A DNA stretch of 64,000 bases, from assembly GCA_004154925.1 (NCBI GenBank), contig QJNS01000264.1, forward strand, positions 1 through 64,000, read 5' to 3'. This DNA comes from Monosporascus cannonballus. Its lineage: Eukaryota; Ascomycota; Sordariomycetes; Xylariales. The notes under the pieces were generated by a model that was not told where the DNA came from, searched no databases, and was given only the letters and a program-made list of their open reading frames with translations. Below, piece by piece: positions 11,201-22,815 of the stretch; positions within the stretch are counted from its first letter, which is position 1, and each line of letters begins with the position of its first letter. Made by a program: the position numbers and the translations under genes.

Positions 11201-13864
11201 TTATTATTTCAATAATTTAAATAATACCCACTTATAATAATAATTCGTTACTTAAAGTACTTTTAATATTGCGAAATATAATACGTTATTATATTTATTA
11301 TTTAAATTTCTAAAATATTCCTATTAATATAAATCCGTATAATTAAGGTTTAATAATTAATTAAATTCCAAGTTCGTTATAACTATTAATAATTAAATAA
11401 TGTATTTTCATAATAATTACGCTTTTAACGTATTTTTAAATGCCTGCAAACTTTTTGGTATATAAAGACAAAAACTTATAAGATATATTTATATCGAAAA
11501 ACCAATTTCAAAATTTATTTCCGAAGGACATTTCGCCGTTTAATACGATTGTTTTAATTTTATTATATAATTATTTTTAAGGAAAATAATTACATTTATT
11601 AAAGCAGTTAAAATATAATTAATCCTAACTTTAATAATTAGATAAGTAATAATTAACGTTTTTGTACGCTCGTTAAAAGTATTATTAAATTCGAAAAGAT
11701 TAACCCATATTATGCTAAAAGATTTACTTTTTTTAACCGGCTGCCATCATAATATCTTTTTCCGCACCTTAATAACTTAATAATCTTAATATTAAATCGT
11801 TAAAAATAAATAAATTTTCATTCCGGTAATTACTTATATTACTTTTTCGAAAATACGTAAGGCTAAATATATAAGTTTTTAATGCCATAATATAACGTTT
11901 CTCTTTAAAGGCTTTAAAAAAAGCCTGGAATTATTATTATAAAGCGTTTGTTATAAGATTAGCTTAAGAAATAGGAATTCTTAAATCAAGGATTCCGGAA
12001 TAAAATCCTAAATTTCGTTTTCGAAAATAATTTTATTCTTTAAGTTATTTTTGCTTTCCGAGACGGTAATAATAAACTTTTTAATTATTAAAAAAACTAT
12101 TAAAATAATATCGTTATCGTTATTTTCCGGCGTTATTTTAATATAATATATAATAAGTTAACCTTCGATTTAATTAATTTTAATTATTTTCGTACTTAAC
12201 GCTTTATAATATATAATATCGATTTCGTAATTCCAATAAATCTCAACTTGTTAAAATAATTTATACGAAATTAAATTAATATATATTTTAAGGACATATA
12301 AATAGTTTTTCAAAAAGAAGATATTAAACTTTTTTAACAGTATAGTAAGCGTAATTCTTCGTATATTTTCGCTTATAATATCAAAATATTTTTTTCTAAT
12401 TAAAAGTTTTCCGCGAACTTTCGGTAAATATAAATTAAAAAAATTAACCTTGCGATTTCTTATATAGAAATCGGAACAGGTATCTAGCAAAATAAATCTT
12501 TTTAAGCTATATCCGGTAATAATACCGTTAATTTGTAAGTTTATAGGAAATCCTATTACGAAAAGCATTAAAATTAATTAAAAAGCTTATAGCTTATTTT
12601 TTTGGTAAATTTTTAATTTTTTTTAAAGTTTTCTTTTCGAAATATGCTTATTTACTTTTTTTTAATTTCAGGAATTTCGTTTTACCTATCGGGTTTAATA
12701 TTTTTGTTGATATAAAGACAGTCTTTAAAAAATGTTTTTTTTACAGTAGTATTTTGGCGTAAGGCAGTTATTATTATTACCACCGCCGTTATTCCAATTA
12801 TTATTGTTCCGGTTATTGTTATGTCGGTTATTTAAAGGTATATCCGTTTAATTAGCAATTTTTCCATTTAAGGTAATACCAAACGTTTCCCGTAATAATT
12901 ATTTTACAATAACGCCTTAAGTTTTCCGTAACCGCATATAGCTTCGGAACCGTTTTACGAACTTCTATACGAGTAAAAGTTTAACAGGATCTTTACCTTT
13001 AAATATGGCTTTTTTTATTTTAACCTTTTAAATAATAAAGAAATCGGATAAGTAAATATGAATAGCCTTTAGAAAATTAAGATGACCGTAATAACTTACG
13101 ACAATTAATATCTAAAATTCCGCGGCTTTAATATATATTTTTTAATATATAAATAACTAAATATTTATCTGTATTTTATTAATTTTTAGCGCTTACTTCT
13201 ATCGAACTTCGACCTCGTAAATTCGAACATTATTACTAGGCTTAAATTTATCTTTCAAAATAATTAGCCTTTTTCGAAACGTAACTTTTTTCTAATATAC
13301 TTAATAATAATTAAGATAAACGGATTAATTTAGAAATATGCTAATTTTAACAAATGCCTTTTCCTAAACGATATATAAGTATTATTTCCTGTTATATACC
13401 TTTAAAGCCTTTTCGAATTTCGAATAATTCGGGCCATTTAGGGCATATTCGTTAATCACTTTATTCTGGAAATAATAAGGTTTAGGAAAAATCGGTATTA
13501 TTAATAAAGGTGGCACTTAGGCCACGTTAAGGTTAATATATGCCCACAATATACCAGCTTTCGTATTATCGTAAAATTCGAAAATGTTATACTTTCTAAG
13601 GGTCCCCTTTTTAAGTAAATACCTAGGAGCATATCTTAAAAAATTCGTCAAGGTTTAATTAAGTAATTATAATTTCAGAAATAATATAAAAGATAAGCGG
13701 GCTAAAATAATTAAAAACGTAATAACTAGGTAATAGATATCTTTAGTAACGGAACAATAAATATACTATAAAAACGATAACGAAATTCCGAATAACTTCA
13801 ACAGAACGTATATAACAAATATATCAAAGCGCGGCTAGAAAAAAATGCGGACCGGGTTCATAAT

Positions 13865-14104
13865 TATAAGACCCTATATCACATACAAAAGTATATAACT
13901 AAAAAAAAAGGTATATTAAAGGTTGCATAACCTTTAAAAGGTCCTAGTTAAAAGGTAAGGGTAGCGAACCCTCCTTTTATACATATAAACACAACTGTAG
14001 CTAAGAAGAAAAGATACCGGGGGTGCATAAGGTAGCCTTGTTTCAGTAGGTGATCAAAGTAAGCCAAGGCTTAGCGGTTTGATCGACTTCAGCTGGGTCT
14101 GACA
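13865..14104 (-). repeat. Copia-1 LTR, right copy (5' LTR in element sense)
   Basis: 240 bp, partner of 7739-7977. It keeps the canonical TGTCA start when read on the minus strand. The outer flank is the GCGTC target duplication. Just inside it, the minus strand reads ATGAACCCGG, resembling the complement of a tRNA T arm, which may be related to primer binding but does not match a standard primer site that I know. Confidence 0.9.
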
Positions 14105-14109
14105 GCGTC

Positions 14110-15226
14110 GCTTTATAGACAATGCATGCAAGTACCAAAATAATCCTCAATCCCATGGTAAGAGGATGTGCCTTGTGAAATTGTTGCTAATGCCTGGTAC
14201 TTTATCCCCCTCGGGCCTTAAGGGTTAAGGATCGGTAGCTCGGTATGCCAAGGAGCATGATAAGTCATTTGACGAAGACAACAAAAACCGGCCTGGCTTG
14301 AAACCCAAATCCATATCCATTTCGACAGGATGACTGACCACTCATAGACAGCTGTAGCATCATTATCGCTAGAACAAGCATAATCCTCAAAGCACACACC
14401 ACGAATAGCATACCCAGACACGACACAGCATATACGCTTTCTATTATAAAAGCAGGCTGGAAATTTGCATTCGATACTTATCACAAAGTCCTAGCCCACA
14501 ATCAGGCAAGCCACCGCCCCGATCTGCCCTTCCGAGCCCAATAGCGAAGATACGTAGCAGAGCCCGACCGCATGGATTCGTATCCGTCAACCCATGTAAC
14601 AATAGTAGTAAATCAATAGCCCATAAACGGCCCCCGGGCTTCTCCGCCCGGCTCCCCATAACTCCGATGCTGAGGCAAAAAGGTCTGCGAAAAATAGAAA
14701 AGGGGTATATCCGGGAGCCGATACAGAACGCGTGACAGCGGTATTAGCGATGACGAATGAGCAATAAGGGAGTGGAGTGGGTTGTGTTCCACTGGAATCG
14801 GGTATAAAGAGGGTTGGTGTGGGGTAATGGGCTTCCGGGTAAAGTGGGACGTCAATCGTGAAGCCACAGAGCCAAATATAATAGGGGGTTCCAATGGAGA
14901 CTAAAAAGTCAGAAGGTAGGATAGCAGGGATCTCACAAGGCCATCATGCCACGCGGGATAGTAGGCACGGCAATCGTGCCAAGACTTAGGAACCTAAAGA
15001 CATCGAGACGCCTAGCATCGTGGTCCCCGACTACCGCGTAGACAGCGGGCGCGGAGAGCTCGGATCGTCTCGAGGCGATCGAGTTCGTCCTCCTTGTCTT
15101 ACTGCGGGTCAGCGATGAACCCGGCAGGAAAACCGTCGAGGAGAGCGAGTCCGAGCGCGAAATTCCCGCCGGTTGCTCAGATGTTGGCAATGATGCAGCT
15201 GCGGCCGCCCTGCACGCCAACCGGTG
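14110..15226. other. intergenic, no gene recognised
   Basis: Return to GC-balanced DNA. Short open frames exist on the minus strand, but none shows a convincing domain or splice pattern. The part next to 15226 is probably the 3' untranslated region of the UBTD-type gene. Confidence 0.5.
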
Positions 15227-16578
15227 CTATTGGTTGAAGACGAGAGCGTTGACTATGTGTCCCTTCTGCCAGCCTTGCGCCTGCAGGGAGGAATTCTCCT
15301 TAAGAATCTTGCCCATGTAGGCTAGGCGGATGCGTTTTGAGGACGGGAGCTAGCTCGACGTTAGTGACACTTGAGTTTCACCCTTGCAAGGAACGGAGAA
15401 CAGCGGTCCCATATATAGGAGAGTAAGGAAGAGACTTACCCCGGATTCCTCGGCCACCTTTCTCGCGACTTTGCGAACGCTATCATCGGCGCCCGCCCGC
15501 ACGGTCACATCGCGACTGTTCTCGCTGAGCCGCGCACAGACTTTGACCGTATTCCGGACGTTGGCAACCGCCTTCCCCTTCTCCTCTCTGCGTCTCAACG
15601 CCGCGTCTTTGTCCATGTCCTCGTCCAACCCTTCTTCTCCATCATCATCCTCTCCGGCCTTATGGTCCGCCGCTCGTGCTCCACTGCCCTCGGCAACGTT
15701 GTCGGGGTCGCAGACAATCCACTCAGGCAGGGCGTAGTAATTACCCAGGGAGTCATAAACACCGTGCACTAGGTCGCCCGTGGGCAGCGTGATCTCGGAG
15801 GCACGTAATATGCTCTGTGCAGTCGCCAGGCTCACCTCGGCATCCGCTTCCGCATCCGCATCCTGCTTGGCGAGCGCTTCGCCATCGGCATCGCCATCAG
15901 GGGGGTCATTCTCCCGAGCCGCGGCCGCGGCAGCCCTCCTCAGATCGGCCTCCCACAGAACCTGGAGGGCCGCATGCAGCCCCTGCCACACCTCCTGGCG
16001 GCCGGTGACGCGGGTGTCGAAGAAGTCGGCGCGCTCGGTGTCGAGGACGGTGCGGGTCCAGGGGCGGTTCTTGGCGGTCCACCGGTGGCGCCGGAGGGGC
16101 TTGTCGATGTGCTGGGAGAGCGGCTGCTGCTGACTGGTTCTGCGATCGCGGTGGTTGTTGCGACGGGAATGGCCGTGGCCTTGGAACAGTGACTCTGATT
16201 CCTCTGTCGGCCCTGACCGCGGTGAAACCGCCGTTGACGCCGCCCCTCCGGCGATGCTATCTTCGGTCGTGGAGGACCGGAGTACGGGGGGTGCGTGCGA
16301 GTTGATGGCGCGGGCAGATGGCGTGGGGGCGCCACCGCCGGGATATGGGGCGTTGGGCCCGGCAGGGCGTGAGAAACAGCAGCCCTGCCATTGATCTGTT
16401 AGCTAAGGGGGAGCATGACGTATAGGAACTCGCCATTTCGATAACGATGCGGCCACTAGTCTAGCCGGGTGGAAACACCGTGTATGTGGGTGTTTACATG
16501 AACAGGTCCACAGCCCAGGCGATGATTGCTCAATCGGTGTGTAGTCGGAGGGGCCGCATTGACTGCGTGTCATACCAT
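15227..16578 (-). CDS. UBTD/DC-UbP-type ubiquitin-like domain protein
   Basis: Model: a first coding exon that holds only the ATG (16578-16576), an intron 16575-16385 (GTATGA donor, CTAAC branch, GCAG acceptor), an exon 16384-15440, an intron 15439-15350 (GTAAGT, CTAAC, CTAG) and an exon 15349-15227. It encodes 356 aa, fully in frame. The N-terminus becomes MGCCFS, a plausible myristoylation plus palmitoylation site. A low-complexity region follows. Then comes the UBTD helical domain (ALQVLWEADL, then TLPTGDLVHGVYDSLGNYYALPEWIV, in which the TPTGDL-like and YxLPE-like strings are typical). After an acidic linker there is a C-terminal ubiquitin-like fold ending in LAYMGKIL and GHIVNALVF. UBTD proteins are thought to bridge ubiquitin E2/E3 machinery. 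Here the predicted lipid anchor suggests membrane attachment. The family call is firm; the tiny first exon is an inference from splice signals. Confidence 0.88.
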
Positions 16579-17559
16579 ATCTTGAGATTTCTTGCCTCGA
16601 AACGCTTGCGTAGCCCGAATCACAACAAGGCTCTTTATAAGCCCATTATAGAGGAAACGCCAATCGACTGGCTCTCTATTTCTGTCAGGGCCCGCTGGAT
16701 CTTGGCTGGGCGTAGCTCTCCGAAGACTCGATCGAATCCGAATCCGAACCTGATCTGGATATCAGGCAGGTAGGTGGCATCGAGAGAGAGACAGCTGGGG
16801 GTGAAATGAGAAAGGAGAAAGAAGAAAGCAAGCTGAGCTGTTGGTCCAAGGTATTAACTATTGAATTGGGGAAGGTTGGTTGCAATTCCCCAACTGGAGC
16901 TTAAGCATGAAAGTCTAAAAATATCCAAAACAGGTATAGCTAAATACATGTATGTAGGACTTTCTTTCGTGCAGAGGTATTTGTGTGCTTGACCATTACC
17001 AGCAGTGATTTAGGTGCGTGTCCACCAGGCTAAGCCTCTCCCTGCTTCTATCTCTTCAAGGTTTAGGGCTTGCAGTTCGGTCCTCCCCCCAGCTGTAAGT
17101 ACCTTACCTTAAATGGTGTCGCGTTCACCCAAGAGTTGTATCTACCAAGAAAATCATTTGATTTACTGTTCTAGGTTCACACATATCCGAAGTATGTGAT
17201 GGAAAGATCTTGTCATTCGATTCAGGCACAATGTAATCTATGACTCGGCCGAGAGAACAGGGCCGGTCGAAAGTGGCTCGGCGTCACTCAAACAAGCCAT
17301 ACCAGGGGCCTCGATCCATCCATTCGTTCGTTGCCTAGTGAAATACATCCATTGTACTGATATTACCTGACCGAAGAGGACATCTATACACACGTCCGTA
17401 CCCTACACTATAGTAGTCTAGAAGATGGGTATCTTGGGATTACAGCATAATACCTGACTAACTTTCCGCCAGTGAACGTGCTTTTCCTTTACAATTTTAA
17501 ACTGGATTCGTCATCCATGCTTATAGTATCACAATACCAGCCCTACCATCATCCAACCA
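16579..17559. other. intergenic, no gene recognised
   Basis: GC-balanced, between two minus-strand genes. It should contain the promoter of the UBTD-type gene and the 3' untranslated region of the methyltransferase gene. No further open frame or RNA gene is supported. Confidence 0.5.
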
Positions 17560-18630
17560 TCACCACAGGTACCCCCTGCAGTGCTCACTCCCGCATAGAC
17601 ACCGTGTCATGTCCTTCTGCTTCTCGGGATCCAGCGCGTCGTTATCTTCTTCATCCACACCGTCCACGTAATCGAACGTGAGCTCCTCCCCCTTGGGTAT
17701 GTCGCGGATGGCGAAGAGCGCGAGATCGTGGATGTGCTTGTCAGCGTGGTCGCCGACGCGGGCGAATATGCGCAGATTGGGATCACAGCTGTGATTGACG
17801 AAGCGTGTGGGTCCCGACAGGAACTCGCCGTCGACCTCGAGTGGCGGGCCTCGCAGTCGCTCGTCGAGCGAGGCCGGGTCCGAGAACTTGTCAAGCGCAA
17901 ATAAATACACGTCCTTGCGCTGGGCGATGTGGCTGCGGGCGCGCCGTCGCGCCGCCTCGGCCGCCGTGATCACTTCGCCTACGTACTTGTCGACGAACTG
18001 GCCCTTGCGGATGTCCACCGTGCTGCGCACGCCCCAACCCCGGTTCGCCGTGCGAAACACCTGCAGCGGCACCCGCCGCCCGCGCTCCACCACCCGGTTC
18101 GGGCAGTCGGGCCCGCACGCGCAACCCTCGTGGCATTCGTAGATGGGGTCGCGCGACGTCAGGATCTTGGACCGCAGGTGGCCGGCCCTCACCCCGTGCG
18201 AGTGGTAGGCGTAAGTCTTTCGCCGATACTGGCCGTAGTTCCCGTCCCCGTCCCCGTCGTCGCCGCTGTTGTCGTCCATGTCCTGCAGGCAATGGCAGCT
18301 GCTATACTGGCAGTCTTCGGCGTCTGTGCACACGCAGCCCGAACGGAACTCATCCTTAGTGGGTTCTACGCCCTTGCCGAGTACTGACCCGTCGGTGAAA
18401 CGGAAGCTAGGGTCCAGCACCGCGTCGTCTTCATTGTTGACGATGGTCACGGGGTACCGGGCATGCGTCGCGAACGAGCGCAGTTGGCAGAAATGGCAGT
18501 TCACCTTCTCCCGCTGGAAACCCTGATGTTGCGTTAGCTTATATTAAGGTTCAGCTAGATGGTGATGGCTAAGGTAGGTGCTTACCGATTCCCCGTGAAA
18601 GAAGAAATGCTGTCTCGTGGCGTCTTCCAT
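17560..18630 (-). CDS. dim-5: histone H3 lysine-9 methyltransferase (DIM-5/KMT1 type)
   Basis: Exon 1 is 18630-18586 (15 codons, starting MEDATRQHFF). The intron is 18585-18523 (GTAAGC, CTAAC, ATCAG). Exon 2 is 18522-17560. The product is 335 aa. The order is N-terminal region, cysteine-rich pre-SET zinc cluster (about residues 75-160, interrupted by an acidic Asp/Gly loop near 97-110), SET domain with GWGVR, YLFALDKF, the catalytic RFVNHSCDPN (NHSC about 258-261) and ELTFDY (about 295-300), and a post-SET CLCG..C near the C-terminal GYLW. There is no chromodomain, as in Neurospora DIM-5 and unlike fission yeast Clr4, and the length matches DIM-5. In Neurospora this enzyme trimethylates H3K9 over RIP-mutated DNA and is required for DNA methylation. 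All catalytic motifs look intact. Confidence 0.95.
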
Positions 18631-19633
18631 CTTAAGGTAAAAAGTTCCCTTGTAGTTGCTACCCTCAATGAAAATGGGTTAGGCTGCTAGCATCTATGTC
18701 CATGGCCGTGTGTCGCTAGCATAATAGAAGGAACCTAGAGCTAGCTTGCGTGAATGAAGATGGTGAGACGTGTCGCTACCTAGAAAGGCGCGTCCTAGCT
18801 TTAAATACACTATAAAACGATTGATTGGCGGGGGTACTGTACGTGCCAATGCCCCGCACACTATCACCCCTTAACGCTAATCGGCATTGATCTCATCTAC
18901 CGGAGTGACAATTTCTTACATAAAGAATGAGGTCGACGGTGATGATGGTCGACGATCAGGTCATCCTCATAGCTGTCTCGTAGGGTCCATGCAACCTTTT
19001 TTTTTCCCCGGGAACCTTTTAATCTAACCCGACTTGCCCACATGGGGAGAAAAATGTCCTGCTTTGAATAGGCGGAAGATGGAAGTCGGCGTAAGTTTCC
19101 TTTCTTGCCGTATGATCTTTTTCTAACCTAAAAAAAGTTTGCTAGCATAGTGAGGCTATTCAGGTTTTTCTAAGGAGACTCTTGAAGGAGGCCCGCAATT
19201 CTTGGTGGGACGAATACCACCTACTTGAGGCTCAAGCCCTAGAGAAACCCAGAAAGGTTTACCAGGAACACTCCCTAGTATAGCATGCACTGCTCCTATT
19301 ATGCCCTTTGCTTGGATACTCTTGGCATCGTTGATCAGAGAAGAAGGCATGTCCCAGTCGCCTCAATCCAATTGACGACAGCTTACAACATACAGCCCCC
19401 ATCATGCAATAAATACAATGCGGTGACGAGTGAGTGATTGATGGCTTCCCTTACATGTATACTTCAAAGAACATATTGCACCATCTTAATAACGTTCAAC
19501 AACTACATCATCCCTCCCTCCTCTTGTCCCTCTTAGCCATACCCTCCTGGGAAACATCGAGTAATGACCTCTCCTCCGCTTCTTCCCATATGACAGACCT
19601 CTTCGCATGTGACTACCCGCTCTCTAGCTCTAT
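18631..19633. other. intergenic, no gene recognised
   Basis: Upstream of the H3K9 methyltransferase gene and downstream of the small secreted protein gene, both on the minus strand. No protein-like frame was found. Confidence 0.5.
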
Positions 19634-20054
19634 CTAGAGGCAGTAATCAGGATCCGTCGAATCAGTCCCCCCGCAGCCGTTCGAGCAGAACTCCCTATAC
19701 GCGATATCGCCGTCCGAGAGGCAGTCGAACTTGGAGTTCTGGATGTGGCGCTCGTCGGTCGACACACCGGCCGCCTGGAGCGTCTCTTTGATGTGGTCTC
19801 TGTAGTTTCCTGGGCGGGGAGAATAGGTACGTTAGCTAACACACCAGTTTGCCATCTCCGTTAGATGCCTGACTGCTCGTGCGTATTGCATTGCAGGTCG
19901 GAGGAACGGGGAAGGTAACTATGGGTGTCTGCCTAGGAGGTGGCTTACCTTTCCTCAGCAGCGAAGAGCCGCAGTAGACGCCGCCTCGGTTGCAGCTGTC
20001 TGCGACGACGACACCAGCGGTGGTGAAGACGGCGGTGATGGTGATGAACTTCAT
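19634..20054 (-). CDS. small secreted cysteine-rich protein
   Basis: Exons 20054-19949 and 19809-19634, joined over a 139-bp intron (GTAAGC donor, CTAAC branch, CCCAG acceptor), encode 93 aa. Residues 1-18 form a signal peptide (MKFITITAV... ending VVA before DSC). The mature part of about 75 aa has six cysteines (SCNRGG, VYCGSS, FDCLSD, EFCSNGC, DYCL), enough for three disulfides. The size, signal peptide and even cysteine number fit a secreted effector-like or antimicrobial-like protein, but I recognise no named family and assign no activity. The gene lies in the same island as the H3K9 methyltransferase gene, about 4 kb from the large AT-rich block. Confidence 0.75.
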
Positions 20055-21580
20055 ATTCGTTATTGGTCTGGGTCCTTGGAGGGAAGGTTGGCTGGGAAAT
20101 CTGCGCGAGGCTGCATGAGGAGTGCTCAACTGAAGCTCCTGGGTTAGGCCATGGGAACTCGAGTACTTATATTCTTCCAGCGTGTTTGTGATTACCCTGC
20201 CCTGACGTAGGTCTCCATCCGCAAGTTTGGGAAAGGCGGAGGTCTCTGGGAGAACTTGAACCATGTGGAACATCATCCTCGGCCTTACCTGCCACCTCAC
20301 GCTTTTGGGCGCCCTGGGAACAAGCTTCCGGTGTTACCTGTCTTACTTTAGTCCCGTAAGGTCCTACTTACGAGGCCGAGACGACTATATCATGAGTTGC
20401 CCCTTCGGATCCACGATTGCTGAAAAGCAGATTGGCAGGTGTGCTCCACACTTTCCCCTGCTGCTAGTAGAGGCTGTGCGTTTTCGCTCTTAGGGAAAAT
20501 TGGGGGTCCTGGTGAGCTCTCATGTCTCTCAAAGTAACACCATTATAATACACGTCTCACCCGGGTGACCATCGCTCACCGCTTAAAGGTGCCACGAGGA
20601 CGAAACTATGGTCGTCTTCCAGCGGAGGAAATACACCAGGGTTAATTTTTTCGACTCTGATCTACAGAGAAGTCCATGTATTGGGCACGAACGCACCGAC
20701 AACCACTCGTCGGTGTACAGGCCGGCGTCTCTCAACTAATAACACGTATACCGTAAGCCTCACTCACAGTCGATAGAGCCGTAAGGCCAGATATCGAAGT
20801 CTGCGTACTTCCGCACTCCAGCGCCGAGGACGATGAAACCGTCCTTGTCCGGCAAAAAGATGTTCTGCTCCCTCTATCCCCTATCTATCCACATCGTTAT
20901 ACCCAATGGGGTTGGAGAACTCATCGCAGATCAGGAGAAAAATTCGGTTCGCACCTTGGTGCACGTACCTCCGTGAACCGGAAGTAGGGCGCTCCTGGAG
21001 CGATAAAGCCGCCTTCGTCGTGCTGAAGACTAAGCTGCCGGTGAAGTCTCTGCCACATGCGCACGTCTATGGTGCTATCAAGTCATTGTGTTTCTGAAGG
21101 GTTGCACAGCAACTCCCCCCGCTGTTACTCATCATAATTATGCGGTCTATGAAACGTCCCCCGTCTATTGTTACTATCTGGAACTGTACAAAACGCTCAA
21201 GGGCAGGGACCTGGGGATCCATCAACAACTTGCAGTCAAATAAACTTTCTCGCAATCTGGACTGATACGAACCACCCCAAAGCGCCTGTAGTTTCCAAGC
21301 TACTACTCAAGGCCCTTATCACTTGATTGACTTCCGGACTCAATGGTCTCAGTAGTAAGATATCCCGGCCCACTGATGTGCACTTTCCTACCGCTATGAT
21401 CATTCACGGCCCCGGTACAAACGGCCGCTGCAATTTTGAATGGTCCCCTCCCGTCTATCATTAAAGGCGGCCGATATATGCACTTCCGGAGACACACATC
21501 GGCGGAACAATGGCGGTTGCGACGTCTTCATATAGCATTCAAGCGGCCATCGCCTCTCGAAATGCAAATCTCCACCCCGT
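20055..21580. other. intergenic, no gene recognised
   Basis: GC-balanced sequence with many stops in all frames. It shows no clear splice-joined coding region and no RIP bias. It may hold decayed genic DNA, since the next segment contains a broken gene. Confidence 0.4.
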
Positions 21581-22023
21581 CGGCTCTCTCAGCTCGGTGG
21601 CTCCGCGCTGTTTAGGATCATGCGGTTGCGCCCAGCATCCGCGTCTGATATCAACTCTATATTCTGCGCCACGGCTGCCAGTGCCGACGATCTCCAGGCC
21701 TCCTTCTAGGTCTTGATCGCAACTGACCGTTGGATGGCCTCGACCAGGAACACAACAGTCAACAGGACCAAAGTAGTCGGAAATCCGAGCCGAGCAAAGG
21801 TAGCTTGGACGAGCGTCTGGGCTGTCACCTGAGTCCCTACGGCCCGTTTGGACGTTGGCGCATCGCCACGTTCCCGCATTAGGGTCATTAAGACGTATGC
21901 TAATCCTCTGGAATACTCATCGATTAAGTCGATGTCTAGTGTTCCATTGCGATACAAAGTGTTATCCACGTAAATCTTATAAAAACTAGTTAGCATGTCG
22001 CTTAGATCTTGCCTGACTTGCAA
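21581..22023 (-). pseudogene. C-terminal fragment of a fungal membrane protein (DUF3176-like)
   Basis: A minus-strand frame from 22023 contains a soluble stretch with a predicted glycosylation site, then a hydrophobic membrane segment (TTLVLLTVVFLV). It then reaches an in-frame TAG at about 21708-21706. The same frame continues after the stop with EAWRSSALAAVAQ, which looks like the normal continuation of fungal DUF3176-type integral membrane proteins, and ends at about 21583. The N-terminal two thirds of such a protein cannot be found upstream. I read it as a truncated pseudogene. The family name is a tentative motif-level match. Confidence 0.4.
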
Positions 22024-22580
22024 TGTCTGATTCCTGGATAGGGTCCTTAGATTTGGGTAGGTAGATATATCGCATTCATGTCATTTCCCGCCACACACAG
22101 TTTTATTTCTAGCGAGGAACCAAATCAAGCCCGGGGATCAGGTAAACCTCCTCGCGTGATACACTTTCATCCACCAAAAGCTCTTCTTTTTTCTAGCACA
22201 GACTTGCTGCACAGGAAGTGCGTCAAATACCCTAGACGATGATATGCATTCGACGGTCGTATTTGGAAGAAAGGTTTTCACGCGGCAAGGGCTGTCATAT
22301 ACCAGTACAAAACTAGGTTGATGTAGATGAGAGGGAAAAGGGGCCGTTGTCACGGCACCGCGTAGGGACCTAGAAACGAGGCTCCAGTATGGGCTACCTG
22401 TATGGTGAAATACAAAGCCGAAGAACAGAAAAGAGAAAGGGAAGCCCAAATCTCTAAGGAATCACAGAAGATATGGGTTATAACACTACCCCTTTGTCGC
22501 CACTTAAATATAAAGCATCATTAGCTTCCGGAGAAGTCCCATAAGCTTTTACGTGTTTTCGGTCAGCCCCTTCCGACCCA

Positions 22581-22815
22581 TGTTACTTAACCGGCAGTCG
22601 CCGAATCTAGAACGCCGAGGCTTAGCTAGTCTTCAGACTAGCGGCTATCGCTTTCGCCACTCCGGGAGCCGTATCTCTTGGCTACCACTGTTTTTCTGTG
22701 TATATAAAGAAGGCTCGTTACCTTCACCTTCTATCAAGGACCTTCTAGAGGTTAACAACCTGTTAATACACCTTCTTCAGTTATATGCTTCAGTGTGTGA
22801 TGTCAGGGTCTCATA
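22581..22815 (+). repeat. diverged solo LTR related to Copia-1
   Basis: The right half matches the Copia-1 LTR in the opposite orientation. Shared strings include GGACCTTCTAGAGGTTA, CTTCAGTTATATGCTTC and GGGTCTCATA in the same order and spacing. The left half is much more diverged, so the left boundary is approximate. It is GC-balanced and keeps CpA/TpG, so it escaped RIP. No internal region or partner LTR is nearby. It contains the 18-bp palindrome GCTAGTCTTCAGACTAGC. Confidence 0.6.

Larger units (their letters stand above)
7739..14104 (-). mobile_element. Ty1/Copia LTR retrotransposon, RIP-inactivated (Copia-1)
   Basis: A 6366-bp element flanked by a perfect 5-bp target duplication, GCGTC at 7734-7738 and 14105-14109. 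The LTRs are about 240 bp. Read on the minus strand they run from TGTCAGACCCAGC to a CA end, now eroded to TA by RIP. A G-rich polypurine tract sits just inside the left LTR (7978-7986, read on the minus strand), which fixes the orientation. Minus-strand pol fragments survive: KALYGLRR at about 9457-9479, followed by FYVNDIVII at about 9321-9347. The latter is the Copia YVDD box with an Asp-to-Asn change from a G-to-A mutation. An ADN..RKS string near 8790-8815 resembles Copia RNase H. The body is full of stops and is not functional. Confidence 0.9.

Noticed and set aside
8783..12568. Minus-strand open frames of 79 and 105 codons in Copia-1 as independent genes.
   Set aside because: They lie within the RIP-mutated pol and gag-pol region and are low-complexity remnants of the retrotransposon.
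22590..22680. tRNA-Phe-like reading on the minus strand (anticodon-loop-like CTGAAGA and a D-arm-like GGC..GCC).
   Set aside because: The stem around the loop is an 18-bp even palindrome that cannot give a 7-nt loop, the T arm lacks a proper GTTCGANTC, and the acceptors do not pair. The segment is better explained as part of an LTR.
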